A DNA stretch of 64,000 bases from Flavobacterium flevense (lineage in GTDB: Bacteria; Bacteroidota; Bacteroidia; Flavobacteriales; Flavobacteriaceae), in contig NZ_FRCC01000009.1 in NCBI RefSeq assembly GCF_900142775.1, forward strand, positions 1 through 64,000, in the 5' to 3' direction. The notes under the pieces are model-generated. The model worked only from the letters and a program-made list of their open reading frames with translations. It did no database searches and was not told where the DNA came from. A program made the position numbers and the translations under genes. Below, piece by piece: positions 8,608 through 17,027 of the stretch (the stretch's first letter is position 1; each line of letters begins with the position of its first letter).

Positions 8608-9237
8608 TTATAGTTTGAAACCAACGTACACACTTAGTGCGCTGTTTTTTGAATCAGGAAAAGTATAAGTTTCTCCGGCAAATGTTCTTTCTTTACCTAT
8701 TGTTTGTAATCCATAATTGTAACGAACTCCTATTGAAGTAGATTCAAAATCAAATCCCACACCGGCTGATAAACCATAATCCCATTCGTTCAGATCATCA
8801 TTATTGATGTTTTCTTCAAAATCAAAAGATCCACTGTCGGTTTCATTTGTAGCTTTACCATCAAGTAAATAAGCAACATAAGGTCCAAAATGAACATTGA
8901 AGTTTGGGGTTACATTAAGTTTTAGTAAAACAGGTAATTCTAAATAGTTTAATTTTAGTTTAGTAGTTCCGGATGCAAATACATTATCATAAACTAATTC
9001 AGAACCTTTTCTTGAATAAAGTAGTTCAGGTTGTAAGGATACAGAGTTGGAAACAGGAAAGTTTGCAAATAAACCGGCATTAAAGCTTGTTAAAACATTA
9101 TTGTCATCAACATCTTCTGTGTAAAGATTAGTGAAATTAACTCCTCCTTTAATACCTACTGAAGGTTCCATATCTTGTGCTTGAGTAAAATTTACAACTG
9201 ATAAGCAAACTGCTGCGGCTAAAAATAAATTTTTCAT
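8608..9237 (-). CDS. Outer membrane beta-barrel (PorT/OMP_b-brl_2 type) protein
   Basis: A 209-residue exported barrel protein. The signal peptide ends TQAQ (about residue 20). The mature start VGIKGGVNFTNL, then SFNAGLFANFPVSNSVSLQPELLYSRKGSE and LELPVLLKLN, are hallmarks of the Bacteroidota outer membrane beta-barrel family (PF13568-like). The C-terminal strand is ALSVYVGFKL. It is the first gene of the envelope operon, directly behind a recognisable promoter. The family has no general enzymatic function; a structural or stress-induced envelope role is inferred from its neighbours. Confidence 0.85.
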   Translation of the reverse strand: MKNLFLAAAVCLSVVNFTQAQDMEPSVGIKGGVNFTNLYTEDVDDNNVLTSFNAGLFANFPVSNSVSLQPELLYSRKGSELVYDNVFASGTTKLKLNYLELPVLLKLNVTPNFNVHFGPYVAYLLDGKATNETDSGSFDFEENINNDDLNEWDYGLSAGVGFDFESTSIGVRYNYGLQTIGKERTFAGETYTFPDSKNSALSVYVGFKL

Positions 9238-9268
9238 GACTTGTATTTTAAAATTATTAATTGTTGTT

Positions 9269-9297
9269 TAAATATAGTTCCTAGGCTACATTACAAA
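9269..9297 (-). promoter_or_regulatory. Probable promoter of the envelope operon
   Basis: On the minus strand a TTTG (plus 9294-9297) is followed after 17 bases by TATATTTA (plus 9269-9276), close to the Bacteroidota TTTG/TAnnTTTG pattern. It lies about 32 bases upstream of the first operon gene. Confidence 0.4.
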
Positions 9298-9373
9298 GTT
9301 GCGATATGTTTAGTTTACTAGTATTACAGGATATTTTAAGACTTTTATAGAATTACCATTTTCATTTATAAAC

Positions 9374-9402
9374 AAAAAAAACACCTTAAATAAGGTGTTT
9401 TG
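9374..9402 (-). terminator. Intrinsic terminator of the 9424-9954 gene
   Basis: The stem AAAACACCTTA/TAAGGTGTTTT with a two-base loop is followed on the minus strand by a run of T. It lies about 20 bases after the lipoprotein stop codon. Confidence 0.8.
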
Positions 9403-9423
9403 AGAGACTTTGTATCAGTAATT

Positions 9424-9954
9424 TTATTTTATCGTCTTTGCTTCTTTTTGAAGAATGTTAATATTTTTTTCAAGCTTTACGATGGTTTTATCTGCAAGGT
9501 TTTTTAATTGATCATTAGGTGTAGTTTTGCTGATTCTTTTATATTGATCTAATTCTACACGGAGTAAAATACTAGTTCTGTTTAAATACAATTTAATATT
9601 GGCTTCACTAATAAAACTTTTTAAGGTATTGGTATCATATAATGTATTAGGAATAATAATAAAATTGTCCTTTGCAATTTTTCTAATCTCTTTTTTTAAC
9701 TCAAGATGTTCAAATTCGATTTTTTTAAATAAAAGTTGGGTACTGTTTTCCATTGTGCTTTCCTGAGCTTTTTGAGTAATTGCTACAACTTTTAAATTAG
9801 ATTCTGCAATTTCAATCAGAGTTTGGGGTATTATTCTCATTTCAGGAATATCCTTTTCAGTTTTATTTTTTTTCTCACAGGAAGCCAGCATCATATAACA
9901 GATGGCAAACACTATAAGGAGCAGAACTGGTTTTTTTCTTTTTAAAAACTTCAT
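9424..9954 (-). CDS. Hypothetical lipoprotein, possibly DUF4142-like
   Basis: A 176-residue predicted lipoprotein. Residues 1-26 form the signal peptide with lipobox LASC. The mature part is helical and contains FKKIEFEHLELKKEIRKIAKDN and later LADKTIVKLEKNINIL. The layout, two helix pairs with a conserved-looking His in EHLELK, recalls DUF4142 proteins, but the match is weak. It has its own terminator and lies between the envelope operon and a sensory operon. Possible envelope sensor or stress protein; function unknown. Confidence 0.6.
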   Translation of the reverse strand: MKFLKRKKPVLLLIVFAICYMMLASCEKKNKTEKDIPEMRIIPQTLIEIAESNLKVVAITQKAQESTMENSTQLLFKKIEFEHLELKKEIRKIAKDNFIIIPNTLYDTNTLKSFISEANIKLYLNRTSILLRVELDQYKRISKTTPNDQLKNLADKTIVKLEKNINILQKEAKTIK

Positions 9955-10038
9955 TAGGAATATTTTATGTAAAAATAAAAAAATAATTTTGTATTTAATT
10001 TATATGCATCTTTAATAGTATTACATAATTAGTGGGCT

Positions 10039-11805
10039 TTACGCAGGCAGATAGACTTCAAAAACAGCGCCTTCATTTAGTTTTCCTTTAGCAAAAATAT
10101 ATCCTTTGTGGTTTTCCACAATTTTTTTACAAATAGCAAGTCCCACACCTGTTCCCGGATAATCTTTTTTACCATGCAATCTATTGAATAATAAAAAAAT
10201 CCTTTCAGCATATTCCTGTTCAAAACCAAGACCGTTATCTTTAAAAATAATTTTTATGAATTCTCTCTTGGATTTTTCGTTCAATTTAGGAGCTTTAGAG
10301 GCTTTTATTCTTTTAGAAGTTATAGTCACTATAGCCGGAACATCTGTTTTAGAATATTTAAGAGAATTGCCAATCAGATTAATAAATAATTGTTCCAGCT
10401 GAAATGGAATTCCCTGAATTTTGTGTAATTTTTCGGCATTTATTTGTGCATTTTTCTCGGTAATGCTTTCGGAAAGCTCGCTTATAGCATTCGAAAAAAT
10501 GGTATTTAAATCGACAGTTTCGAATTTCTTTTCGGATCGGTTAGTTCTGGAATATTGCAGCAAATCATCTATCAATACACGCATCCTGTTAGATGCTTCC
10601 TGTATTTTTTGAAAATAATCTTGTCCTGTTTCTGATAAGTTTTCTTTTTCTTTATCTTCAATTCTGGAAATAAAGGTTTGAATTTTCCTGAGCGGTTCCT
10701 GTAAATCATGACTGGCTACATGATTGAATTCGGTTAATTCTTTATTGTTTTGTTCTAATTCCTTATTTCTTAATTCAATTAGTTGTGTCTTATTAAAATC
10801 TTCGGTAATATCTTGTGTAGTACCAATCATTTTTTGATTATTCAGTCTGTCGACAAATATTTTTCCGGTAGTTCTAAAATAACGAACTTCCAGAGTGTCT
10901 TTTTTAATTATTCTGTAATAGGTTAGGGGCAGAAATTTTTTTTCTTTTATTTGTTCAAAAGCATCAATGATGATTTCTTTGTCGTCAGGATGGATGTAAC
11001 TAATTAAATTTTCCACCGTAGGCAGGAATGACTGAGGTTCACAACCTAACAAGCGAAATTTATTATCCGAATAGTCAAAAGTTTTATTTTCCAGATTTAA
11101 TAACCAGCTGCCATATTTTCCAAGTATTTCTGCTTGATTACTGGATTCATCAAATATTTTAAGCCTGATATTTTGATTAATTAAATCTTTGTAATTTTTA
11201 ATAATAAGTAAATATCCTAAACTTAAAAGCAGAATTGAGATCAGGAAAGTCGAAAATATAATTAAAGGGGTGTTTGAATTATTGTATCTGTAGAGTTTTC
11301 CTTTAGAATTTAATAATTTGTTTTCGGTATTAAGCATGATATTTACCTCTGTTTTTAAGGAATCCATGACTAATTTACCGTTATTGAAATAAGTATTAAA
11401 TTCTTTTTTATTGGTAAAATTATTTTTAAAATAAGAAAAGCGTTTGTCAACTAAATCATAGATTCTTTTGAGTCTGATTTGTTTTTTTGGATCATATCTT
11501 ATGGTATGATTTAATGACTGAAAAGAATTATTAATGTTTTTACGTGCATCAATAAAAGGCTCCAGATAAATAGAGTCATTAGTAATAATGTAACCACGAT
11601 AACCGGTTTCGGCATCTTTTAAATAAGAAGTAAGCTGTCCTAACTCAATTGAAATTTCATAAGTATTGATGATTGAATCATTAATTTTATCTAATTCTTT
11701 TATGTGTCTGTATGTTACAGAGGCTAAAAAAATTAAAATAAAAAAAGCGATTAAAAACACAGCTCTTATGAAGCCTATTGAATCAAATAACTTATATTTA
11801 AACAT
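10039..11805 (-). CDS. Membrane sensor histidine kinase (CHASE3-PAS-HisKA-HATPase)
   Basis: A 588-residue kinase. A first membrane helix (about 12-30) and a second (about 178-200) bracket a periplasmic CHASE3-like helical sensor containing LKDAETGYRGYIITND. A PAS domain follows (about 228-340; GSWLLNLENKTFDYSDN, ending GTTQDITEDF). The HisKA box HDLQEPLRK places the phosphorylated histidine at His366. The ATPase domain shows QLFINLIGNSLKYSK, DNGLGF and GTGVGLAICKKI. It autophosphorylates and presumably passes phosphate to the receiver encoded immediately upstream (two-base gap). The signal is unknown. It is the last gene of the AraC-receiver-kinase operon. Confidence 0.92.
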   Translation of the reverse strand: MFKYKLFDSIGFIRAVFLIAFFILIFLASVTYRHIKELDKINDSIINTYEISIELGQLTSYLKDAETGYRGYIITNDSIYLEPFIDARKNINNSFQSLNHTIRYDPKKQIRLKRIYDLVDKRFSYFKNNFTNKKEFNTYFNNGKLVMDSLKTEVNIMLNTENKLLNSKGKLYRYNNSNTPLIIFSTFLISILLLSLGYLLIIKNYKDLINQNIRLKIFDESSNQAEILGKYGSWLLNLENKTFDYSDNKFRLLGCEPQSFLPTVENLISYIHPDDKEIIIDAFEQIKEKKFLPLTYYRIIKKDTLEVRYFRTTGKIFVDRLNNQKMIGTTQDITEDFNKTQLIELRNKELEQNNKELTEFNHVASHDLQEPLRKIQTFISRIEDKEKENLSETGQDYFQKIQEASNRMRVLIDDLLQYSRTNRSEKKFETVDLNTIFSNAISELSESITEKNAQINAEKLHKIQGIPFQLEQLFINLIGNSLKYSKTDVPAIVTITSKRIKASKAPKLNEKSKREFIKIIFKDNGLGFEQEYAERIFLLFNRLHGKKDYPGTGVGLAICKKIVENHKGYIFAKGKLNEGAVFEVYLPA

Positions 11806-11807
11806 TT

Positions 11808-12254
11808 TTACATTCGTAATAAAAAATTATCCTTGTTTAACCCCGAAGTTATATACTGCCAGTTTAGCGTTACCACTTCGGATAATACTTCTTTTAATTT
11901 TCCAAAATTGCTGGGTTTCTTAATATAAATATTTGCTCCCAATACAAAAGTGTTTTCGATGTCTTCTTCAGAAGAAGAAGTAGAATAAATAGCAATAACA
12001 ATGTCTTTAAATCGAGGTTCATTTTTAATTTCCTTTAAACATTCTATACCTGATTTTAAAGGCATGTTTAAATCCAGAAAAATAATATTTGGCAAAATAC
12101 TCTCAGGATCATTAAGGAAATTCATTAAAGCAACGCCATCATTTACCGTGTTAACAACGGTATTAATTTTTAATTCATCAAAAGCATCTGTGAAAAACAT
12201 TCTGTCGTCTTCGTCATCATCTGCCAGGGTAATTAAGATGAAATCTTTTTGCAT
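11808..12254 (-). CDS. Single-domain response regulator (Rcp1/CheY type)
   Basis: A 148-residue receiver with no output domain. The acidic pocket DDDEDD (residues 12-17), the phosphoacceptor Asp61 in FLDLNMP, the switch serine/threonine region YSTSSS and the lysine before proline in IKKPS (about 113) are all present. The insert at NDPESILPN is typical of Rcp1-like receivers that pair with PAS-type phytochrome-like kinases. It is encoded between an AraC regulator (15-base gap) and its probable kinase (two-base gap). Without a DNA-binding domain it must act through protein contacts or as a phosphorelay step. Confidence 0.93.
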   Translation of the reverse strand: MQKDFILITLADDDEDDRMFFTDAFDELKINTVVNTVNDGVALMNFLNDPESILPNIIFLDLNMPLKSGIECLKEIKNEPRFKDIVIAIYSTSSSEEDIENTFVLGANIYIKKPSNFGKLKEVLSEVVTLNWQYITSGLNKDNFLLRM

Positions 12255-12269
12255 ATAGGTATTTGGGGT

Positions 12270-12833
12270 TTAATTGATATTTTGACTGCTAAATTCGTTA
12301 CGTTTTTTCAATATTCGTTGAAATGCCGAAGGCGTAATTCCTGTAGTGTTTTTAAACTGCGAGCTTAAATGCGCTACACTGGAATAATTAAGTTTAAAAG
12401 CAATTTCGGTTAATGTCAGGTTGTGATGAGTAATAAGTTTTTTGACGTACTCAATTTTTTGAATAATGATAAAATTCTCTATAGAAGTATAGGTAACTTC
12501 TGAAAATAAATTAGAAAGATAACCATAACTATGATTGAGCTTTTCAGCTAAATATACTGAACTTTTAACCGAAGGAGCATTTTCGTTGAAAATCATCTCT
12601 ATAATTGTTTCTTTTATTTTTTGAACAATAATGTTTTTTTGATTTTCTATAATTTCAAAACCATATTCGGTCAATAATGCACTTATCTTTTCATAAGTAA
12701 TAGTGTCAATCTCTTCTAAAAATAAAATTTCATTAGTATTAATGATGTTGTATTTGACATTGAAAGTGTCTAATTTTTCTTCTAATATTTTTTTTATTAG
12801 AAAGGATGTATCTGTTTTTAAAAATAATTTCAA
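12270..12833 (-). CDS. AraC-family regulator with N-terminal ferredoxin-like domain
   Basis: A 187-residue regulator. Residues 1-65 form a small alpha/beta domain (ILEEKLDTFNVKYNIINTN...LLTEYGFEII) like the metal-binding-fold domain seen in a Bacteroidota AraC subgroup, but without a CxxC pair. The C-terminal 100 residues hold two helix-turn-helix units: LAEKLNHSYGYLSNLF and LTEIAFKLNYSSVAHLSSQF, then the signature TTGITPSAFQ. The start is TTG at 12831-12833; no nearby ATG keeps the family N-terminus. It is first in the operon with the receiver and kinase, and so is a candidate output of that signalling system. Confidence 0.85.
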   Translation of the reverse strand: MKLFLKTDTSFLIKKILEEKLDTFNVKYNIINTNEILFLEEIDTITYEKISALLTEYGFEIIENQKNIIVQKIKETIIEMIFNENAPSVKSSVYLAEKLNHSYGYLSNLFSEVTYTSIENFIIIQKIEYVKKLITHHNLTLTEIAFKLNYSSVAHLSSQFKNTTGITPSAFQRILKKRNEFSSQNIN

Positions 12834-12994
12834 GGCGATTATTTTAAGTTATATTAGTTTTTAAGTTTAGTAAAAGTAATAAATAGGTTTATTATTTCAC
12901 AGTTTTTAAATATTTGTTTATCCAAAAATAAAATGTATTGTAGAATTTTTATAGAAATATCTGTAATTTTTATATAAATTTAGGATTGGCTTTG

Positions 12995-13002
12995 TAACTT
13001 TG
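12995..13002 (+). promoter_or_regulatory. Probable -7 promoter element of pyrF
   Basis: TAACTTTG matches TAnnTTTG and lies 20 bases before the pyrF start. The -33 region is only T-rich. Confidence 0.45.
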
Positions 13003-13021
13003 CGTTTGTAAAATAAAATGA

Positions 13022-13855
13022 ATGACTACACAACAGCTGATTGAGCAAATCCAGATAAAAAAATCCTTTCTGTGCATAGGTTTAGATGTCGATTTAAATA
13101 AAATTCCAAGCCATTTTTTAGCCTTAGAAGATCCTATTTTTGAATTTAATAAAGCCATTATTGACGCTACGCATGATTTAGCGGTGGCCTATAAACCCAA
13201 TACTGCTTTTTTTGAAGCTTATGGAATTAAAGGCTGGATGTCTTTGCAAAAAACAATTAGTTATATAAACGAAAAATATCCTGAAATATTTACTATCGCC
13301 GATGCAAAAAGAGGCGATATTGGGAATACTTCTTCTATGTATGCCAAAGCTTTTTTTGAAGATTTAAATTTTGACAGTATTACCGTTGCTCCTTACATGG
13401 GAAAAGATTCGGTGGAACCTTTTTTAGCTTTTGAGGACAAACATACTATAATGTTAGCGTTAACTTCTAATGAAGGTGCTTTTGATTTTCAAACCCTTCA
13501 GGTAAATGGAACCAAAGGCGAGGCTAAAGAATTGTATAAAACTGTTTTAGAGACTTCTAAAACATGGAAAAACAGTGAAAACCTAATGTATGTAGTAGGA
13601 GCGACTAAAGCAGAATATTTTACAGAAATTAGAAAAATAGTTCCCGATAGTTTCTTGTTAGTTCCAGGTGTTGGAGCACAAGGCGGAAGTTTGTCAGAAG
13701 TATGTAAATACGGAATGAATGCTAATGTAGGATTGCTAATCAATTCTTCGAGAGGGATTATTTATGCTTCAAAAGAAGCTGATTTTGCTCAAAAAGCACG
13801 AATTGAGGCTTTAAAAATGCAACAGGAAATGGCTGCAATAATGCAGGCTGAATAA
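13022..13855 (+). CDS. pyrF: Orotidine 5'-phosphate decarboxylase (type 2)
   Basis: A 277-residue cytosolic enzyme for the last step of UMP synthesis, decarboxylation of OMP. The active-site block [10 protein letters not shown] holds the Asp94-Lys96-Asp99 set. [14 protein letters not shown] near the N-terminus and [11 protein letters not shown] near residue 220 (phosphate-binding strand) are characteristic of the longer type 2 subfamily found in Bacteroidota. A second ATG four bases upstream is in another frame. It has its own promoter element and a terminator; no other pyrimidine gene is adjacent. Confidence 0.96.
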   Translation: MTTQQLIEQIQIKKSFLCIGLDVDLNKIPSHFLALEDPIFEFNKAIIDATHDLAVAYKPNTAFFEAYGIKGWMSLQKTISYINEKYPEIFTIADAKRGDIGNTSSMYAKAFFEDLNFDSITVAPYMGKDSVEPFLAFEDKHTIMLALTSNEGAFDFQTLQVNGTKGEAKELYKTVLETSKTWKNSENLMYVVGATKAEYFTEIRKIVPDSFLLVPGVGAQGGSLSEVCKYGMNANVGLLINSSRGIIYASKEADFAQKARIEALKMQQEMAAIMQAE

Positions 13856-13879
13856 TAAAACAATAACGTTTATAAAGGC

Positions 13880-13910
13880 AAAACCATTAATTTTTTTTAA
13901 TGGTTTTTTT
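13880..13910 (+). terminator. Intrinsic terminator after pyrF
   Basis: A 10-bp stem AAACCATTAA/TTAATGGTTT with a T-only loop is followed by a T run. Confidence 0.75.
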
Positions 13911-13927
13911 ATTTTAAATACAATCAG

Positions 13928-14728
13928 ATGAAATCTTATTCTTTAATTGATGGGGTCGGGATTACGCATACTTTTGATAAAGTACCACAACGTATTGTTT
14001 CTTTAGTTCCTTCGCAAACGGAGTTATTGGTCGATTTAGGTTTAGAATCTAAAATAGTGGGAATTACTAAATTTTGTATTCATCCGCAACATTTAAAGAG
14101 TGCCAAATGCATTGTGGGAGGAACAAAAAATGTCAATTATGATAAAATCAAAGCATTAGAGCCGGATATTATCATCTGTAATAAAGAAGAAAACACTTTA
14201 GAAATAGTAGAAAACCTTCGTTCCGTATGTCCGGTTTGGGTGACTGATATTCTTACAGTACAGGATAACTTAAAAATGATAGATGATTTGGGCAAACTTT
14301 TAGACTGTCAAGTCAAAGCTGAGTATTGGATTAGCAGATTGTCTTTTGCCTTGAGCGATTTCAAACAATTTACAGAAAACAAATCCGTTCAGAAAGCAGC
14401 ATATTTTATTTGGAAAAATCCTTATATGGTAGCAGGTTCGGAGAATTTTATAAATGAATTATTAAAACTAAATCATTTTGAAAATGTTTTTGAAAATCAA
14501 CCCCGATATCCTGAAATTGAACTTCAGCAAATAATTAAAAAAACAGATTTGGATTTAATTTTTCTTTCTTCTGAGCCTTATCCGTTTAAGGAAAAAGATG
14601 CATTAGAAATGATGCCATTGGTAACTCAGGCAAAAATTCGTCTGGTAGATGGCGAAATGTTTTCCTGGTACGGCAGTCGCTTGTTAAAGGCGTTAGTTTA
14701 TTTTAAAGAACTGCACTTAAAATTATAA
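13928..14728 (+). CDS. BtuF/FepB-like helical-backbone binding protein without signal peptide
   Basis: A 266-residue protein of the metal-chelate and cobalamin periplasmic-binding family. RIVSLVPSQTELLVDLGL near residue 22 and VGGTKNVNYDKIKALEPDIII near 65-85 are the family's N-lobe signatures; VAGSENFINELLKL is in the C lobe. Homologues serve ABC importers for B12, haem or siderophores. Here the sequence begins MKSYSLIDGVGITHTF with no hydrophobic leader, and no permease or ATPase is adjacent, so a cytoplasmic binding or sensing role is possible. The last six bases overlap the end of a convergent small gene. Confidence 0.85.
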   Translation: MKSYSLIDGVGITHTFDKVPQRIVSLVPSQTELLVDLGLESKIVGITKFCIHPQHLKSAKCIVGGTKNVNYDKIKALEPDIIICNKEENTLEIVENLRSVCPVWVTDILTVQDNLKMIDDLGKLLDCQVKAEYWISRLSFALSDFKQFTENKSVQKAAYFIWKNPYMVAGSENFINELLKLNHFENVFENQPRYPEIELQQIIKKTDLDLIFLSSEPYPFKEKDALEMMPLVTQAKIRLVDGEMFSWYGSRLLKALVYFKELHLKL

Positions 14729-14863
14729 TTCGCAGGTTTCAGCAAGCTGTTTCTTTTCTTTATTTTTAGTTGCAGACGTTTCTTTTTGTCCCATTCCGGT
14801 TAAAATTTTAAACTCTTCCTGTAGTTTTTTAATTTCAGTTTTCTCTTTCAGTAATCCTTTCAT
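14723..14863 (-). CDS. Small charged protein, Lacal_2735/DUF6435-like
   Basis: A 46-residue frame from ATG at 14861-14863 to TAA at 14723-14725, beginning MKGLLKEKTEIKKLQEEFKI. The start matches the pattern of the Flavobacteriia Lacal_2735 family (short leader, then EIxKLQExxKxL), although the usual C-terminal part (about 15 more residues) is replaced by a Lys/Glu-rich tail ending ETCEL. A possible -7 element TAAATTTG lies at plus 14880-14887 on the minus strand. It overlaps the 3' end of the BtuF-like gene by six bases, tail to tail. Function unknown. Confidence 0.6.
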   Translation of the reverse strand: MKGLLKEKTEIKKLQEEFKILTGMGQKETSATKNKEKKQLAETCEL

Positions 14864-15265
14864 AACAGTAAATTTTTCGCAAATTTACAGTATCATAACA
14901 TTAAAAACCTAGTTTTTTGTGTTAAGTTTAGCATTTTACGGCTGTTTTGTGATAAAAATTAAGAATAATACTAAATTTTAAAAAGCTGTGAAAGAGGATG
15001 ATTATGGGTTAGAAGTAGTTTTTTTATGCAATAGATACGGATTATAGTGTATGTGATTAATAATTGGATTTTCCTTAAATAAAGAAGTGCCAGTATTAAA
15101 AAATACTAGCACTTGTTTAACTAACCAAAACCAAATATAATAAATAACCAGTTCATTACATTGCAAAGATGCTACATAACAGCGTATATTGCTGTTAAGG
15201 TTTTGTTATTACTTTGTTGGTTATAAGTTAAGTTTTAAACGTGTGTTTAATAAAATAAAAGAGCG
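14864..15265. other. Structured intergenic stretch without an evident gene
   Basis: No convincing protein frame is seen. It holds an imperfect hairpin AAGTGC-AGTATT/AATACT-GCACTT at 15085-15114, a perfect AACAGC/GCTGTT hairpin at 15178-15196, and wider complementary flanks TTAACTAACCAAAACC (15117-15132) and TTGGTTATAAGTTAA (about 15219-15233). It could be a 5' leader remnant or a small RNA; nothing decides this. Confidence 0.4.
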
Positions 15266-16120
15266 TTACGAAAAAATCACGGTTTTGTTGTTGTAAACCA
15301 TTGTTTTACGTTCAGCATGCAGTTTGATTGCTCTTGCTAATACGCTTCTTTCTAAATCTCTCCCTTTCACAATAAAATCTTCTATAGAATGACTATGGGA
15401 TACTCTGGTAATATCCTGCTCAATAATTGGGCCTTCATCTAATTCCTCGGTTACATAATGACTGGTTGCACCAATGATTTTAACACCACGGGCAAATGCC
15501 GAATGATAGGGTTTTGCTCCCGGGAATGCCGGTAAAAACGAGTGATGGATATTGATTATCTTGTTTTTATACAATTCAATCAGTTTAGGAGTGATAATTT
15601 GCATGTATCGGGCCAAAACTATAAAATTAATATTGTACTCTTTTAATAACGCAATTTGTTGTTTTTCTCCTTCGTCTTTTATGTTTTTATTAAAAGGGAT
15701 ATGGTGAAAAGGAATTCCAAAACGCTCAGCAACACCTTTTAAATCTTCATGATTACTAATAATCAAAGGGATTTCCAGAGGTAATTCACCGGCACTGTAA
15801 CGTCCTAAAATATCATATAAGCAATGATCGTATTTTGAGATAAAAAGTGCCATTCGGGGTTTGTATTCCTGAGTATAAATTTCCCAGGACATATTAAATT
15901 TATCAGCGAGATTGGTTTGGAAATCCTTTTTAATTAATTCCAGATCCCAATTTTGAGTACTGAATTCGCATTCTAATCGCATGAAAAAAACATTTTCATT
16001 AGCATCAACATGCTGATCCAGATAGATAATGTTTCCTTCTATGGCTGCAATATAATTAGTAACTGAGGCGATAATTGCTTTTTGATCCTCACAGTGGATC
16101 AGGATGGTTATTTTTTGCAT
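15266..16120 (-). CDS. purU: Formyltetrahydrofolate deformylase
   Basis: A 284-residue cytosolic enzyme that hydrolyses 10-formyl-THF to formate and THF, balancing one-carbon units. An N-terminal ACT domain (residues 1-80; ILIHCEDQKAIIASVTNYIA) precedes the formyltransferase-fold catalytic domain. The latter contains VLARYMQIITPKLIELYKNKIINIHHSFLPAF in parts: the Asn-His pair in NIHHSFLPAFPG and the Asp in EELDEGPIIEQD are the catalytic triad positions. Length is normal. It is monocistronic, 31 bases from the next minus-strand gene upstream. Confidence 0.95.
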   Translation of the reverse strand: MQKITILIHCEDQKAIIASVTNYIAAIEGNIIYLDQHVDANENVFFMRLECEFSTQNWDLELIKKDFQTNLADKFNMSWEIYTQEYKPRMALFISKYDHCLYDILGRYSAGELPLEIPLIISNHEDLKGVAERFGIPFHHIPFNKNIKDEGEKQQIALLKEYNINFIVLARYMQIITPKLIELYKNKIINIHHSFLPAFPGAKPYHSAFARGVKIIGATSHYVTEELDEGPIIEQDITRVSHSHSIEDFIVKGRDLERSVLARAIKLHAERKTMVYNNKTVIFS

Positions 16121-16151
16121 TTTATAATTATTTCATTCTTTCGATAAACCT

Positions 16152-16859
16152 TTATTTGTTGTCCTGCATGGCAAAAACCTTTTGTAGTAAAGGTGTTGTT
16201 CTGGCGCTGATATTATTTCGGATGTTTTTTTCTTCAACGGCTACCATTTTAAAAACACCATTCATGGCCTGATTCGTTACATAATCGGTTAAATCAGGAT
16301 TTACTTTAGTAACCAGCGGGATGCTGTTGTATTTGGTTATAATGTTTGCCCAGACTTTATCGGCTCCTACTTTAGAAAAAGAGTTTTTAATAACAGGATT
16401 GAATTTGCTGTACAAAGAAACAGAAGTGCTATTTTGTAAATAGGAGGTTGCAGAAGTATCGTTACCCAGCAAAATCCCTTTAGCATCAGTAAAAGACATG
16501 TTTTTTACTGCTGATACAAATATTGGTGTAGCTTCTTTTACGGCATCTTCTGCAGCACGATTAAGTACTTTTAATCCTTCATCGGCTAATGAGCTTAAAC
16601 CAATTCGTCTTAATCCGCTGTCTACTTTTCTTAGTTCTTCAGGAAGCAGGATTTTTACCGCTTCGTTTTTATAAAAGCCATCAGTAGCAGTCAGTTTGCT
16701 AACTTGTTTGGTAATTCCGTTATTCAGCGCTTCTTTTAGTCCTCCTGCAATATCTATTGTTCCGGTTGTTCCGGTTTGAGGCAGTTGACTAAGCACTTGT
16801 TGCATCTCTGCACAACTAATAAAACTAAATACAAGGAGGAACGATACTATTTTTTTCAT
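16152..16859 (-). CDS. DUF4197 lipoprotein
   Basis: A 235-residue predicted lipoprotein with lipobox ISC near residue 16. The mature protein contains GGLKEALNNGITKQVSKLTATDGFYKNEAVKILLPEELRK (quoted in part: GGLKEALNNGI and AVKILLPEEL), VKNMSFTDAKGIL and TDYVTNQAMNGVFKMVAVEE, which are the signature blocks of DUF4197. The family is widespread in Gram-negative bacteria and its role is unknown. It is probably a helical envelope protein. It could be cotranscribed with purU, 31 bases away, but no functional link is known. Confidence 0.88.
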   Translation of the reverse strand: MKKIVSFLLVFSFISCAEMQQVLSQLPQTGTTGTIDIAGGLKEALNNGITKQVSKLTATDGFYKNEAVKILLPEELRKVDSGLRRIGLSSLADEGLKVLNRAAEDAVKEATPIFVSAVKNMSFTDAKGILLGNDTSATSYLQNSTSVSLYSKFNPVIKNSFSKVGADKVWANIITKYNSIPLVTKVNPDLTDYVTNQAMNGVFKMVAVEEKNIRNNISARTTPLLQKVFAMQDNK

Positions 16860-17027
16860 TTTAAGGATATCAAAGGTTGAATTTTTTGTTTTTACATTAT
16901 TGTTGTCAAAAATACTATTTATTATAATAAGTAATCACTTAGATTATTTATTGCTTTAAAAAAATATATAGCAATGCTTTTTAATTGGCTTTTGTTAAAT
17001 TTACAGGAAAATCAACTAAAATAGCGA

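Noticed and set aside
13856-13927. Cobalamin riboswitch ahead of the BtuF-like gene
   Set aside because: The 72-base gap holds only the pyrF terminator; no B12-box-like sequence or room for the riboswitch.
15113-15120. Another TTGTTTAA half-site
   Set aside because: No partner half occurs at the 16-base distance and no light gene is near, so it is probably chance in AT-rich DNA.
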